NCBI RefSeq assembly: GCF_023284005.1
Contig: NZ_JAKIKS010000043.1
Span: 1-42,411, forward strand
Length of the DNA: 42,411 bases
Direction: 5' to 3'
From: Shewanella surugensis
GTDB lineage: Bacteria > Pseudomonadota > Gammaproteobacteria > Enterobacterales > Shewanellaceae
Shown: positions 24,716-33,671 of the stretch, one piece after another
Position numbering within the stretch: the first letter of the stretch is position 1
How the letters are laid out: each line of letters starts with the position of its first letter
Notes under the pieces: model-generated
Told to the model about the DNA's origin: nothing
Database searches by the model: none
Seen by the model: only the letters and a program-made list of their open reading frames with translations
Made by a program: the position numbers and the translations under genes

Positions 24716-26540
24716 AATCTAACCCCTCTCCTTTATCAGTACTCGGTGACCAAAAAGCAGAGGCAATCATGCCCCACATCGCCATCATATTATTTAATGT
24801 CCAAAAACTATTAAGGATTAAACCACCCAATGAATAATCACCAAAACTCCCCGTTCCGTAGGCAACCCAAGCAAACCCCATACTAAACAAACTTAATACA
24901 AATACGGCAATTTGTGGGATCACTAAATGCAAGAACACACCTTGCTGGCGATCTTTAGGTGTTGTCGGGAAACTGATTTTTTTACCTCTAAGCACTGTCC
25001 ATAACGCGCGCATATTGACCGGGAAAAAGGATAAAAAATTACTTTTCCCTTGATAACCTGATATTCCCCAAGTCCCAACCATCATGGCCAGTTCAGCGGT
25101 TAATACAAAAGGTAAAAAATGCAAATAAAAAGTCGTGTCATAGGCACTCACTGGCGCAATGCTTGTTAGGAAATAAATAATGGGGCAGGCTAAAAAAATA
25201 ACATTCCAAATGGCGGATAAATTCGACCAAAAACTGGCAGCGTACATTATTTTTTGTTTGAAACTCATGCCTTTTTTAAGTAAAGGATTGTCATTCATAA
25301 AGATATCGATTGATCCCCCAGAGTACTTAAATCGTTGTACGGTCCAACTCTGTAGATCTTGAGGAGACAGCATTTTACTTTCAACTTCAGTATGTTGAAC
25401 TGAACGCCAGTTCCTTTCGGTGTCACCATGAAGAATAATGGAAGTATAAATGTCTTCGGAGACATGAAATTTATAAGGCGTGAATTCAGTATCGAGAATA
25501 ATCTCTTGCTTTAATCCAGAAGAGATATCTTTATCGACATATTTCTCTTTCGTCAACTTACGGATCTGTCTTTCAATCGCGTCATGCTCTTGGCTAATTT
25601 GATGACTATAACTTCTCAGTGCCGCTTCCATGACGGCTTCACGTCTATGTATCGAGCCCGCTCCACAGCAAAAAGACGCATTCGCCCAATTGCGTCTTCG
25701 TTGGATCACGTCATAAAACATCTGAGGATCATTAACAAAAGGATCTCGACCTAAGGTTATTGGGCCGTAGAACTTTTCCAATAAGCGACCAAGCCAAGAA
25801 AAAGGTCGACCCAAGCGACGTTTCAGCCAAACAGGTAACCTTTCCCCCGCAGGTAAATCAAAAAACCATTGGGGAGTCTGTACCCATGCCACATCAGGAT
25901 CTCTAAAATAACCTAAGGTATTTTCTAATATACTGGGAAAAGGACGCGTATCCGCATCACAAATAACAATGAAATCACCGTATGTTTGCTCTAACGCATT
26001 GCGTAAATTACCCGCTTTATAACCCTCATTATTCTCACGAGTAATATACTCAACGCCCATCTCCTGTGCTAACTTTGCCATTTCTGGCCGTTTACCATCA
26101 TCGAGAATAAAAATTTTCATTTCAATTTCGTGAGGGTAACGTATTTTAAGCGCATCCCTAATGCTCAATTTAACCAGTTCAGGTTCTTCATCATAAGTGG
26201 GAAATAACACATCAATACAAAGCGGTCGGTCTTCGGTTGGATCGTTAACACATTCTCCGATACTACTCGGGACAGGCCTTTTAGGCTCATCTTTAGTCTT
26301 CCATAAATTAAAAACAAATAACAGCGAGCCAATAAAAGCACAAGATTCTGCAAACGCTAATGGTAAAGAAAACCACATAGCATCATAATTTAACGCAAAC
26401 CCCCAACGCCAAACTAGATACCAAATACCTAATGTAAGATTACACGTGGCTAGATATTGATAAAGTAACTCTCTAAAATGACTATGTTTAACGGGTTCTG
26501 GTGGGGTTCTATTTTCAAACTCATTAAAATAAAAATCCAT
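24702..26540 (-). CDS. Cellulose-synthase-like processive GT2 glycosyltransferase
   Basis: 612 residues with about two membrane segments before and five or more after the catalytic domain. This is the plan of BcsA-type synthases, which polymerise and translocate a beta-glycan across the inner membrane. Catalytic residues: IFILDDGKRPEM (Asp about 147-148), ICDADTRPFP (DxD about 195-197), FCCGAGSIHRREA, SEDIYTS (catalytic base Asp about 363) and QSWTVQRFKYSGG (Q402-R403), where the usual QxxRW reads QRFKY. No C-terminal PilZ domain is present, so unlike BcsA it is not directly c-di-GMP gated. The polymer is probably a beta-1,4-glucan or mannan, but the sugar cannot be read. GGAG lies 8 bases before the ATG. 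It is 14 bases after the GH9 gene and overlaps the next DUF3131 gene. Confidence 0.88.
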   Translation of the reverse strand: MDFYFNEFENRTPPEPVKHSHFRELLYQYLATCNLTLGIWYLVWRWGFALNYDAMWFSLPLAFAESCAFIGSLLFVFNLWKTKDEPKRPVPSSIGECVNDPTEDRPLCIDVLFPTYDEEPELVKLSIRDALKIRYPHEIEMKIFILDDGKRPEMAKLAQEMGVEYITRENNEGYKAGNLRNALEQTYGDFIVICDADTRPFPSILENTLGYFRDPDVAWVQTPQWFFDLPAGERLPVWLKRRLGRPFSWLGRLLEKFYGPITLGRDPFVNDPQMFYDVIQRRRNWANASFCCGAGSIHRREAVMEAALRSYSHQISQEHDAIERQIRKLTKEKYVDKDISSGLKQEIILDTEFTPYKFHVSEDIYTSIILHGDTERNWRSVQHTEVESKMLSPQDLQSWTVQRFKYSGGSIDIFMNDNPLLKKGMSFKQKIMYAASFWSNLSAIWNVIFLACPIIYFLTSIAPVSAYDTTFYLHFLPFVLTAELAMMVGTWGISGYQGKSNFLSFFPVNMRALWTVLRGKKISFPTTPKDRQQGVFLHLVIPQIAVFVLSLFSMGFAWVAYGTGSFGDYSLGGLILNSFWTLNNMMAMWGMIASAFWSPSTDKGEGLDYGIE

Positions 26541-26554
26541 TTTACTTCTCCATA

Positions 26555-28270
26555 TTACCGTTCTTTAAAAGCTGCATAATACACCGCTAATAGACCAATC
26601 AAGCTGGCGTTATAATCAATGGCAAATTCATTGACCGCATAAGATTTTTCATTATCAACATAGCTCAACATACCTAAACCTTTTGGCGCGATCCCCGCTT
26701 GAGCATGTTCATTTGGGCCTCCCACCAAAAAACCAGGTAAATTAACGCCACTGGCATTTTGATATAAATGATGAATATGCTTAACGGAAAGACTGCCAAA
26801 ACCGGTTACAAAACTTAAATTAAACGCATTGGCACCCAATAAGTAATCTAGTTGCGATTGACTATATTGCCAATATTTAAACGAATGGTTTAATGATTGT
26901 GCTAATTGAGATGACCAAGCCAATAACAATCCAGCCTCAGCAGCCATCTTATTTGACCCCCAAATAAAACGGTCATTCGCCACAAAAAAGGGCTGCGATT
27001 GGGCAATTTGTGCATACTCTGCCGCTTTGGCATGTAAATCATTTTGTAAAAAAGTAAACGCTTTCTTTTTAGAAAGAATAAGATGCCAAATGCCCATTAA
27101 CGCGGGATTTTTCCATTCAAATATATCAAGGTATTCAGGGGTGTAAAGCGCTAGAAAGATCGTCTTATATTGCTCATTTTTCGTTGCCAGATACAGCTCA
27201 GCCAAGGCCCATAATCTATCATCAACATCCGTTAATAAACTGGTCTCCGTATCATGAACATTACTCATATAAGCCCCAGAACCACTATCATCCTCTTTCT
27301 TCCAATCAATGAATTGCTTCGGTGTGCGGGCCAAATATCCCCAAGCACGTATCGCTGCATTCAAATAACGTTTAGCCTCAGTGGTATCAAATGCTGCATA
27401 TATACGACTAGCAAAAGCCATTGTTGCAGCAAATTTAGCCGTATCGGCGCTGCTCACACCGTAAATATAACGAAGTTGAGGATCATTCCATGGGCCGGTG
27501 ACTTTAGGCCAATGCTGCCCTGATACTTTGCGATAGACAGCACCATCACTGCGTTGCATTTTTTCCAACCAATGCAGACCGATCCTCGCCTCTTGCAACA
27601 CATAAGGTAACTGACTCTTTTTTAACTCTTCAGGCTGAAAGGCTACTGAATGAAATAAAGACGGTACTTGTCGATAAGCTTCCAGTAAATGGGCAATGGT
27701 AATCGTTGTCGTCGCCACATATTTGCCAAAATCGCCGGCATCATACCAACCCCCATTAACATCAACCCATTCATTCTTCATATGAAAGCTATCGGCACGA
27801 TAGATCAATCCATCATGAATATGACTCGGGGGGCGAGACACTCCCGTTTCTCTATCTTCAATTTCAACACCAGAACGTTGTAAATATAATGCTCTAATTA
27901 ATCGGTACAATAATGGGTTATAAACATCATCGTTAATCTGAAAAGGCGCTGATAATTGTTTCCCTGCTTGAAAACGATACCAACCTACTTGCGTCAATCG
28001 GCTAAAGTCAACGGTTGAAACCGTCCGTTTCTGATCTAAGCGTAAGCGATTTATCTTCACGGGGAATTGTTTTGTCCTCCCCGTTTCCATATCAATCAAT
28101 TTCACTTGAGTCGTTGAGGCATTGATCCAATAAGCCCTCTTTTTTGCTAACCGTGGATAACCTAGTTGATTTACCACTATATCGACGTCAGAGACGACTT
28201 CACTTGCATAATGATCAAACGGAAGTAATAAACAAAAACACCAAACACATCCCCCCCATTTTATACTCAT
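26555..28270 (-). CDS. GH9 endoglucanase with N-terminal Ig-like domain
   Basis: 571 residues, exported by a signal peptide (CVWCFCLLLPFDHYA). Residues about 27-115 are the CelD-type Ig-like domain (VVNQLGYPRLAKKRAYWI). The (alpha/alpha)6 GH9 domain follows: GGWYDAGDFGKYVATTT holds the catalytic base region (Asp about 177 and 180), YGVSSADTAKFAATMAFASRIY is in the middle, and SYAVNEFAIDYNASLIGLLA carries the acid Glu about 548. These enzymes invert beta-1,4-glucan bonds. GH9 enzymes close to a synthase recall the GH8/GH5 cellulases of bcs operons, which trim or relieve the nascent polymer (established for bcs; inference here). The start overlaps the GH2 stop as ATGA. No carbohydrate-binding module is present. 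Confidence 0.87.
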   Translation of the reverse strand: MSIKWGGCVWCFCLLLPFDHYASEVVSDVDIVVNQLGYPRLAKKRAYWINASTTQVKLIDMETGRTKQFPVKINRLRLDQKRTVSTVDFSRLTQVGWYRFQAGKQLSAPFQINDDVYNPLLYRLIRALYLQRSGVEIEDRETGVSRPPSHIHDGLIYRADSFHMKNEWVDVNGGWYDAGDFGKYVATTTITIAHLLEAYRQVPSLFHSVAFQPEELKKSQLPYVLQEARIGLHWLEKMQRSDGAVYRKVSGQHWPKVTGPWNDPQLRYIYGVSSADTAKFAATMAFASRIYAAFDTTEAKRYLNAAIRAWGYLARTPKQFIDWKKEDDSGSGAYMSNVHDTETSLLTDVDDRLWALAELYLATKNEQYKTIFLALYTPEYLDIFEWKNPALMGIWHLILSKKKAFTFLQNDLHAKAAEYAQIAQSQPFFVANDRFIWGSNKMAAEAGLLLAWSSQLAQSLNHSFKYWQYSQSQLDYLLGANAFNLSFVTGFGSLSVKHIHHLYQNASGVNLPGFLVGGPNEHAQAGIAPKGLGMLSYVDNEKSYAVNEFAIDYNASLIGLLAVYYAAFKER

Positions 28271-30450
28271 AGTAATTCTCGCTCTAATTGCTCGGTATTA
28301 TATTCATTTATTGATAAGACTTTACCTGAGGGATCTTTAACAATGAGAGAGAACTTTTCAACTTTCAGCCTGGAGATTGGCAGCTTAATACGTGTCATTC
28401 CATTAGGTTTGATATTGACATTAACTTGCAGTAGCGGCATTTGTGTCGTTTCATCAACTAACCACACTGAGGCATTGTGATAACTAACGCGACTGTCATT
28501 GATCAGTGCAACGGCCATTGATTTAGTCTGCACATTCGGTAACGCCTCAACCACAGGTAACAAAATTTGATAGGCTTGCTGCATCGTATCAAATCCCGCT
28601 TTGGGATGACGTTGATAGTCTAAAACAGACCAAGTAATAGAAGGCCAACTATCAACAAACATAAATTGATAAATAGCAGCAATATCAGTCTGTCTGCGTA
28701 GACGTAAACTTTCACTGGCATATTTAATTACATTGGCTTGGTAACGTTGCGAATGACTGACAAACTCCTTCAGGCTATTACCCATCTCTATTTGTGCAAT
28801 ATTCAACGTTTGTTCTGGTTGATAATTATGGTATTTAAGTAAGTTGATATCATCAAATGTCAACGGCCATCGTGTTGAATTGGGTTGAGTGGAATTGGAT
28901 AAGATCTGTTTCATCAAGCTCAGGCTGGGTAACGCTTGAGCACCAAATTCACTGACTATGGGGGCAAGGGGTTTATCTCTATAAAACTGATACCGTCCCC
29001 AATACCACCCAAACCAAGGATGCTCTCGAGTGAATGATGCTTTTCTAACAATACGTGCATCCTGTGTTTTTAATAACTGCTGATAAACTGCTTCCGTTAG
29101 TTTTTGATTATGCTCGGCTTGATAACTTTTATATTGCTGCGCCATCCAAACGGCATCCCAAGGCGGTTCATTATGGCCACACCAAATGGCAATTGACGCA
29201 TGGTTAAACAGCATATCGGTCATAACCTTAGTTTGCCTAACCGCTTCTTTAGTAAAATTAGGATCATCTAAATAACCCCATTGCAAAGGAAAGTCTTGCC
29301 AGACAATCATCCCATACCGATCTGCTAATTGATAAAAGTGCTTTCCGGTCACATGGGCATGAACCCTAACACTATTAATATTAGCCTGTTGCATGAATAA
29401 AATGTCTTGTTCATAATCATCAAAGGTCATATCCCCTAACCATTGACTGGCGATATAATTCGTTCCTCTAATAAAATAAGCCTCACCATTGACATAAAAT
29501 GTGGCTTGTTTTTCATCGAATTGAAATTGCCTGAAACCAATATCCACTTTTTGTTGATCGGAAACCTTATCTAATTCAAACAGTGCATCAACAACCGACA
29601 CCGATACTTGTAATGAATATAATGTCGGGCTTCCCCAATCCCACGGCCACCATAAATCGCGAGGTTTTTCAGGAAAATCCCAATGAACTTGTTGTTGGTT
29701 ATGAGTCACATTCACTAACATACTGTGCTGACTATCAAGCCTATCCTCAGCATTCAATAAAGTAAAATCAACCCTAATTTGACCTCTAAAATAACTGTCT
29801 AAGTCAACAACGACCTTTCCGCCTGTTTTAACCGTTTTCAAATCAATAATATTAGGCGTCACTTTCACACTCGATATGGCAACAGGCCCAGTAGAGATTA
29901 AGCTTACATCTCCCCATATTCCGCCTGAATTCCTATCCTGTCCCGCATCAGACCAAGCGCTCCCAGGACGGGTATCATGATGGCTTAATACCCCCTTAAT
30001 TAACGTTTTATTCAGTGACCAATCCTCTCCATTGGTCTCTATAGGGCTGGTAACCTTCACATTTAATTGATTGATTCCCTCACTAACAGCGCTGGTCACC
30101 TCTGTTTTAAAAGGGGAGAAATACCCATGATGTTGAGCGAGTAACTTACCATTTACGCTCACATCAGCACTGTAATCCACGGCATCAAACACTAACCATA
30201 ACCGCTCATTCTTATTGAGCATATCAAGATTAAATTCACGACTATAGAAAGCAACCCCATGATGTTCGATACCATAACTAGACCAATTACTGGGAACAGG
30301 TATTTCACTCGATCTAAAAGGAGCCGTTGATGAGCTAGAATACTCAAGTAGCCAGGTGCCATTTAATGATTGAACATTAGACTGCCAAACAGGGGGATTA
30401 CAACAACCTAACGCAAAGTATATTGAAACTGCAATCAAGCATCCTTTCAT
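28267..30450 (-). CDS. GH2 beta-mannosidase-like lipoprotein
   Basis: 727 residues with an N-terminal signal ending FALGCC, a plausible lipobox, so probably lipid-anchored in the periplasm. The jelly-roll sugar-binding domain (LNGTWLLEY, VPSNWSSYGIEHHGVAFYSREF, FDAVDYSADVSVNGKLL) leads into Ig-like domains and a TIM barrel. WCGHNEPPWDAVW gives the acid/base Glu about 428, and APIVSEFGAQALP the nucleophile Glu about 501. FYVNGEAYFIRGTNYI and SVRVHAHV are also typical. The block order matches beta-mannosidases and related exo-enzymes of family 2, which release terminal beta-mannose or related sugars. About 100 residues shorter than many. It overlaps the HATPase gene before it and the GH9 gene after it by four bases each (ATGA), so it is an integral operon member. 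Its presence suggests mannose in the product. Confidence 0.82.
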   Translation of the reverse strand: MKGCLIAVSIYFALGCCNPPVWQSNVQSLNGTWLLEYSSSSTAPFRSSEIPVPSNWSSYGIEHHGVAFYSREFNLDMLNKNERLWLVFDAVDYSADVSVNGKLLAQHHGYFSPFKTEVTSAVSEGINQLNVKVTSPIETNGEDWSLNKTLIKGVLSHHDTRPGSAWSDAGQDRNSGGIWGDVSLISTGPVAISSVKVTPNIIDLKTVKTGGKVVVDLDSYFRGQIRVDFTLLNAEDRLDSQHSMLVNVTHNQQQVHWDFPEKPRDLWWPWDWGSPTLYSLQVSVSVVDALFELDKVSDQQKVDIGFRQFQFDEKQATFYVNGEAYFIRGTNYIASQWLGDMTFDDYEQDILFMQQANINSVRVHAHVTGKHFYQLADRYGMIVWQDFPLQWGYLDDPNFTKEAVRQTKVMTDMLFNHASIAIWCGHNEPPWDAVWMAQQYKSYQAEHNQKLTEAVYQQLLKTQDARIVRKASFTREHPWFGWYWGRYQFYRDKPLAPIVSEFGAQALPSLSLMKQILSNSTQPNSTRWPLTFDDINLLKYHNYQPEQTLNIAQIEMGNSLKEFVSHSQRYQANVIKYASESLRLRRQTDIAAIYQFMFVDSWPSITWSVLDYQRHPKAGFDTMQQAYQILLPVVEALPNVQTKSMAVALINDSRVSYHNASVWLVDETTQMPLLQVNVNIKPNGMTRIKLPISRLKVEKFSLIVKDPSGKVLSINEYNTEQLERELL

Positions 30451-30917
30451 TTATCAAGCCCACTTTCTGGTTGGGTATGACGAAAGAAGGTCAGAGTATT
30501 ACGGCCAATCTCACTGATGTATTCCGTCTTATCCGTTAATTCTTGTAAAATCCTTAAGCCTCTATTGCTAACCGTCCATGTTTCTGGATCCTCTGGATCC
30601 GGAACTACAAACTCTTCAGTTAATTTATCGTCTAATAAATCTAACGGCATCGCCGTACCATAATCAGACACTTTAACCACTAAAGTCGGATTGCCTTGTT
30701 CGCAATAAGACTCAATTTCAAGCTTATCTCCTTCAACGGAATGATAAGAATGTTCAAAGACATTATTCACAATTTCAACTAAACATAATTCCATTTGGCA
30801 AATAAGCTCTTCAGCCAACTCTAATTCATGCCAAAACGGGATGATATCAGCAGATACCTCTCGAGAAGTATTTAGACTACTTGGGTATATCCGATTAAAT
30901 CCCTTTAATACAGGCAT
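30447..30917 (-). CDS. RsbW/SpoIIAB-like anti-sigma-type kinase (HATPase)
   Basis: 156 residues, soluble. A Bergerat-fold ATPase of the serine-kinase switch type: N box MELCLVEIVNNVFEHSY, G1 box VKVSDYGTAMP and G2 box SNRGLRILQELTDKTEY. Such proteins bind and phosphorylate a STAS partner, or hold a target when the STAS protein is phosphorylated (family knowledge). The likely partners are encoded just upstream (STAS at 32131-32460; phosphatase at 32412-33671). The target it sequesters is unknown: no sigma factor gene lies in the window. AAAAGGA lies 6 bases before the ATG. It ends in a four-base overlap with the GH2 gene and sits 11 bases after the pyrophosphorylase. Confidence 0.82.
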   Translation of the reverse strand: MPVLKGFNRIYPSSLNTSREVSADIIPFWHELELAEELICQMELCLVEIVNNVFEHSYHSVEGDKLEIESYCEQGNPTLVVKVSDYGTAMPLDLLDDKLTEEFVVPDPEDPETWTVSNRGLRILQELTDKTEYISEIGRNTLTFFRHTQPESGLDK

Positions 30918-30928
30918 ATGATTTCCTT

Positions 30929-32119
30929 TTATTTTACTGGTTGCATCCCAGATTGATTTCCCTGCGATGCGATCCCTGTAAAAACCTCAACATTTTTCTC
31001 GATGTTAGAAATAGATTTTGACATATTACGATTTTTAAGAACATGAATATATTCACTATTCTCTAATAATTGTGTATATCCATCATGACCTATTAAATAG
31101 TCACCAAACATGGTTTTATTGGCAATATAAGCTTCATCTTCAATATGAATATAATCACAAATTAAAGTATTACTGACTAATGCTTTTGAATCTATCTTAC
31201 AATTTGCGCCAATAACGGCAGGACCGATTATGCTGGCTCCATTACCGATTTCACAGCCATTGCTAATGAGTACAGGTGGAGTGATTTGACATTGTTCAAT
31301 ATCAATCACGGTATTAATTCCCACCCACACCCCTGAAGCAACTTGTGTTCCAGGGATCGGATAACCTTTGACCTTGCCCTTTAAAATATCACTGGTCACA
31401 GACCAGATATCATTGACCTTTCCCACATCCAGCCATTGAAAGTCCATATTAACCGCATAAAAATCAATTTCTTTTTCAACCAATAAAGGAAATAAATCAG
31501 CCCCAATATCAAACTCGGTATTTGACGGAATAAAATCAAAGATAGCCGGTTCAAAAATATAAATCCCTGTGTTTATCTGGTTAGATAAGGCTTTCTCTTT
31601 TGTTGGCTTTTCTTGAAATTGAGACACTAATCCATGCTTATCGGTGACAACTACACCATATTGACTCACTTCAGATAATGGTACTTTTTTAGTAATTATT
31701 GTTGCCAATCCCCCACATTGTTTATGATGCTGAACGGCTTGCTTTAAATCTAAATCAATCCAAGCATCACCACAAACAACAATAAACGTGGCATCAAAGA
31801 AGGCCGAAAAGTCTTGAATTTTCTTCATGCCCCCCGCAGAGCCGAGTGCTTGACAAATATACTTCCCCCCTTGTTCAACCACCTCATAAGAATAAGAAAG
31901 TTGTACATTAAAATGATGACCATCACCAAAATAGCTCTCTATACTTTCAGCAAGATGACTGGTATTAATGACTATTTTATCTATCCCATGTTTAGAAAAG
32001 AGTTGTATCATTGACTCCATTACTGGCTTCCCTAAAATAGGGATCATAGGCTTAGGGATCATATGTGATATAGGTCTAATGCGTGTCCCTTTTCCTGCTG
32101 CCAGTATCATTCCTTTCAT
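30929..32119 (-). CDS. NDP-sugar pyrophosphorylase (mannose-1-P guanylyltransferase-like) with LbH tail
   Basis: 396 residues, soluble. The nucleotidyltransferase begins MKGMILAAGKGTRIRPISHMIPKPMIPI, the signature loop with the catalytic Arg and Lys; VVCGDAWIDLDL gives the metal Asp and FQEKPT binds the sugar. A left-handed beta-helix runs through VWVGINTVIDIEQ, ISNGCEIGNGASIIGPAVIGANCKI and similar hexapeptides. It makes GDP-mannose, UDP-glucose or a related donor; the layout is nearest to GMPP-type enzymes, but the base and sugar cannot be read with certainty. ATG 32119 has GAGGG 7 bases upstream; TTG 32122 is the alternative. It sits between the STAS and HATPase genes, joining sugar supply to the regulatory switch. 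The last 40 residues are unusual and polar. Confidence 0.82.
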   Translation of the reverse strand: MKGMILAAGKGTRIRPISHMIPKPMIPILGKPVMESMIQLFSKHGIDKIVINTSHLAESIESYFGDGHHFNVQLSYSYEVVEQGGKYICQALGSAGGMKKIQDFSAFFDATFIVVCGDAWIDLDLKQAVQHHKQCGGLATIITKKVPLSEVSQYGVVVTDKHGLVSQFQEKPTKEKALSNQINTGIYIFEPAIFDFIPSNTEFDIGADLFPLLVEKEIDFYAVNMDFQWLDVGKVNDIWSVTSDILKGKVKGYPIPGTQVASGVWVGINTVIDIEQCQITPPVLISNGCEIGNGASIIGPAVIGANCKIDSKALVSNTLICDYIHIEDEAYIANKTMFGDYLIGHDGYTQLLENSEYIHVLKNRNMSKSISNIEKNVEVFTGIASQGNQSGMQPVK

Positions 32120-32130
32120 CAATAATCCCT

Positions 32131-32460
32131 CTATTTACTTGATGTCGCATCTTCTATCGTGGCATGACTTAAAATTAATTTATCGATCCGGGTCAGTTTA
32201 AGTAACTCTTGAACCGATTTTTGCGGATTGACAATACTGATTTTGGTATTGCGAAGTAACTTATACACCCCCATGACAGCGCCCAATCCACTGCTATCCA
32301 TAAAGCGTACTTGCCCTAAATCCAACACCAGATGCTCAGCAATATTACCTTTCACCAGATCGATTTCATTACGAAATGAAGGGGCGAGTTTGGCATCAAA
32401 CCGATCTTCATTTATTTGAAGTACTGTGTATTTGTTTTCTTCAATGAGCTCGTATTGCAT
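32131..32460 (-). CDS. STAS-domain anti-anti-sigma-type protein
   Basis: 109 residues, single STAS domain of SpoIIAA/RsbV type. FMDSSGLGAVMG places the phosphorylatable Ser at about residue 56/57; LAPSFRNEIDLV and LVLDLGQVR are typical. It is expected to be phosphorylated by the HATPase (30447-30917) and dephosphorylated by the PP2C protein encoded just before it (family knowledge of partner switching). A strong AAGGAG lies 7 bases before the ATG. The start is inside the end of the phosphatase gene, a 49-base overlap, so the two are co-translated. Confidence 0.85.
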   Translation of the reverse strand: MQYELIEENKYTVLQINEDRFDAKLAPSFRNEIDLVKGNIAEHLVLDLGQVRFMDSSGLGAVMGVYKLLRNTKISIVNPQKSVQELLKLTRIDKLILSHATIEDATSSK

Positions 32461-33671
32461 TGTTCATCTCCTTCCGGGTAGCCTTTCCATTCAAAAACCA
32501 GCACACTGACATCATCATCAAACTGCTCTTTACCTTGCCAACTTCTCACTTCGTTTATAACAGTATTGGCTTGTATCGATGTGGGCTGCTCTCGTATATC
32601 AAAAATCAATTCCTTTAATCTTGCTTCAGAAAACTGATGACTGTCTTTTTCAGCTTCGGTGATCCCATCGGAATAAAGCCAGATTTTATCACCAGCGGCT
32701 AGCTCTATTGTACGAGTGGTATATTCGGCAAAATCAAACACCCCCACAACATAACTATCTTGCTCAACAAACACCGCTTTATCTTTACTATTTTGCATCC
32801 ATACCAGCGGTGGATGGCCAGCAAAAGCATAAGAAAGCATGCCGGTTTGGGTATTTAAAATGGCGTACACCATGGTAAAATAGAGATCGCTTCCCTCTTG
32901 ACTTAAATACAATTCATTCAATTGCTGAATAACTTGACAAGGTGAAGTTATTTTATAATAAGGGGCTTTATCTGTTTTTTGTCTCACCAATGATGAACTA
33001 TCGGCACTCACACTGATGCTTTGCTGAACTGAAAAGGACATTAAAGCGGAAGAAACGCCGTGCCCTGCTACATCAAATAAATAAATCCCCACATTGTTTT
33101 CATCCAGCTGCATACAGCCCAGCATGTCACCCCCAATTTGTGCACTGGGTATCGATACATAATTAAGCTCAGCTCTGGCGAAATGGGGATCATTGGGTAA
33201 TAAACGTTTAATAAACTCACCCGCCGCCGCTAAATCTTGCTTAATCGTGGCATAAGCGGAATCTAATTCCGCATTTTTTTTAACCAGCTCATTATTGAGA
33301 GCCAATGTTCTAAAACCGGCTTGCAAACGAGCATCTAACTCATCGATATTGGTATCTTTTGCAATAAAATCATCCGCACCAGCATTGATCCCTTCAATGA
33401 TAGAATCTTGATCGTCTCTGGCAGACAATAATACAAAAAAGATATAACGAGCATAATGAGGAGATTTGAGCTGTTGGCATAATTCAATGCCATCACACTC
33501 AGGCATAATCCAATCACTCAACACCATTTGAATATTGGGATGCGCTTGCAGCTTTAGTAGTGCTTCATTACCATTAAGCGCCGTTATGACATGATAACCA
33601 CGAGAAGTCAGTTTCTTCTTAATGATCATGAGTAAGACTTTTGTATCTTCAACCAGTAAAATAGTCTTCAT
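32412..33671 (-). CDS. Response regulator with C-terminal PP2C (SpoIIE/RsbU) phosphatase
   Basis: 419 residues, soluble. Residues 1-120 are a receiver: ILLVEDTKVLLM, phospho-acceptor Asp about 53 in LSDWIMPECDG, and VLLSARDD. A coiled linker (NELVKKNAELDSAYATIKQDLAAAGEF) leads into the SpoIIE-type PP2C: IGGDMLGCMQL (metal Asp), YLFDVAGHGVSSALMS, WLYSDGITEAEK and FDDDVSVLVFEW. Phosphorylation by an unlinked histidine kinase should activate the phosphatase, which then frees the STAS partner. No sensor kinase is in the window. It is first in the glycan operon, so the switch is made with the machinery it probably controls. The architecture matches HsbR/CrsR/SypE-like regulators, though SypE has an extra kinase domain and this one does not. 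The start has no clear ribosome site. Confidence 0.88.
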   Translation of the reverse strand: MKTILLVEDTKVLLMIIKKKLTSRGYHVITALNGNEALLKLQAHPNIQMVLSDWIMPECDGIELCQQLKSPHYARYIFFVLLSARDDQDSIIEGINAGADDFIAKDTNIDELDARLQAGFRTLALNNELVKKNAELDSAYATIKQDLAAAGEFIKRLLPNDPHFARAELNYVSIPSAQIGGDMLGCMQLDENNVGIYLFDVAGHGVSSALMSFSVQQSISVSADSSSLVRQKTDKAPYYKITSPCQVIQQLNELYLSQEGSDLYFTMVYAILNTQTGMLSYAFAGHPPLVWMQNSKDKAVFVEQDSYVVGVFDFAEYTTRTIELAAGDKIWLYSDGITEAEKDSHQFSEARLKELIFDIREQPTSIQANTVINEVRSWQGKEQFDDDVSVLVFEWKGYPEGDEQCNTSSLKKTNTQYFK

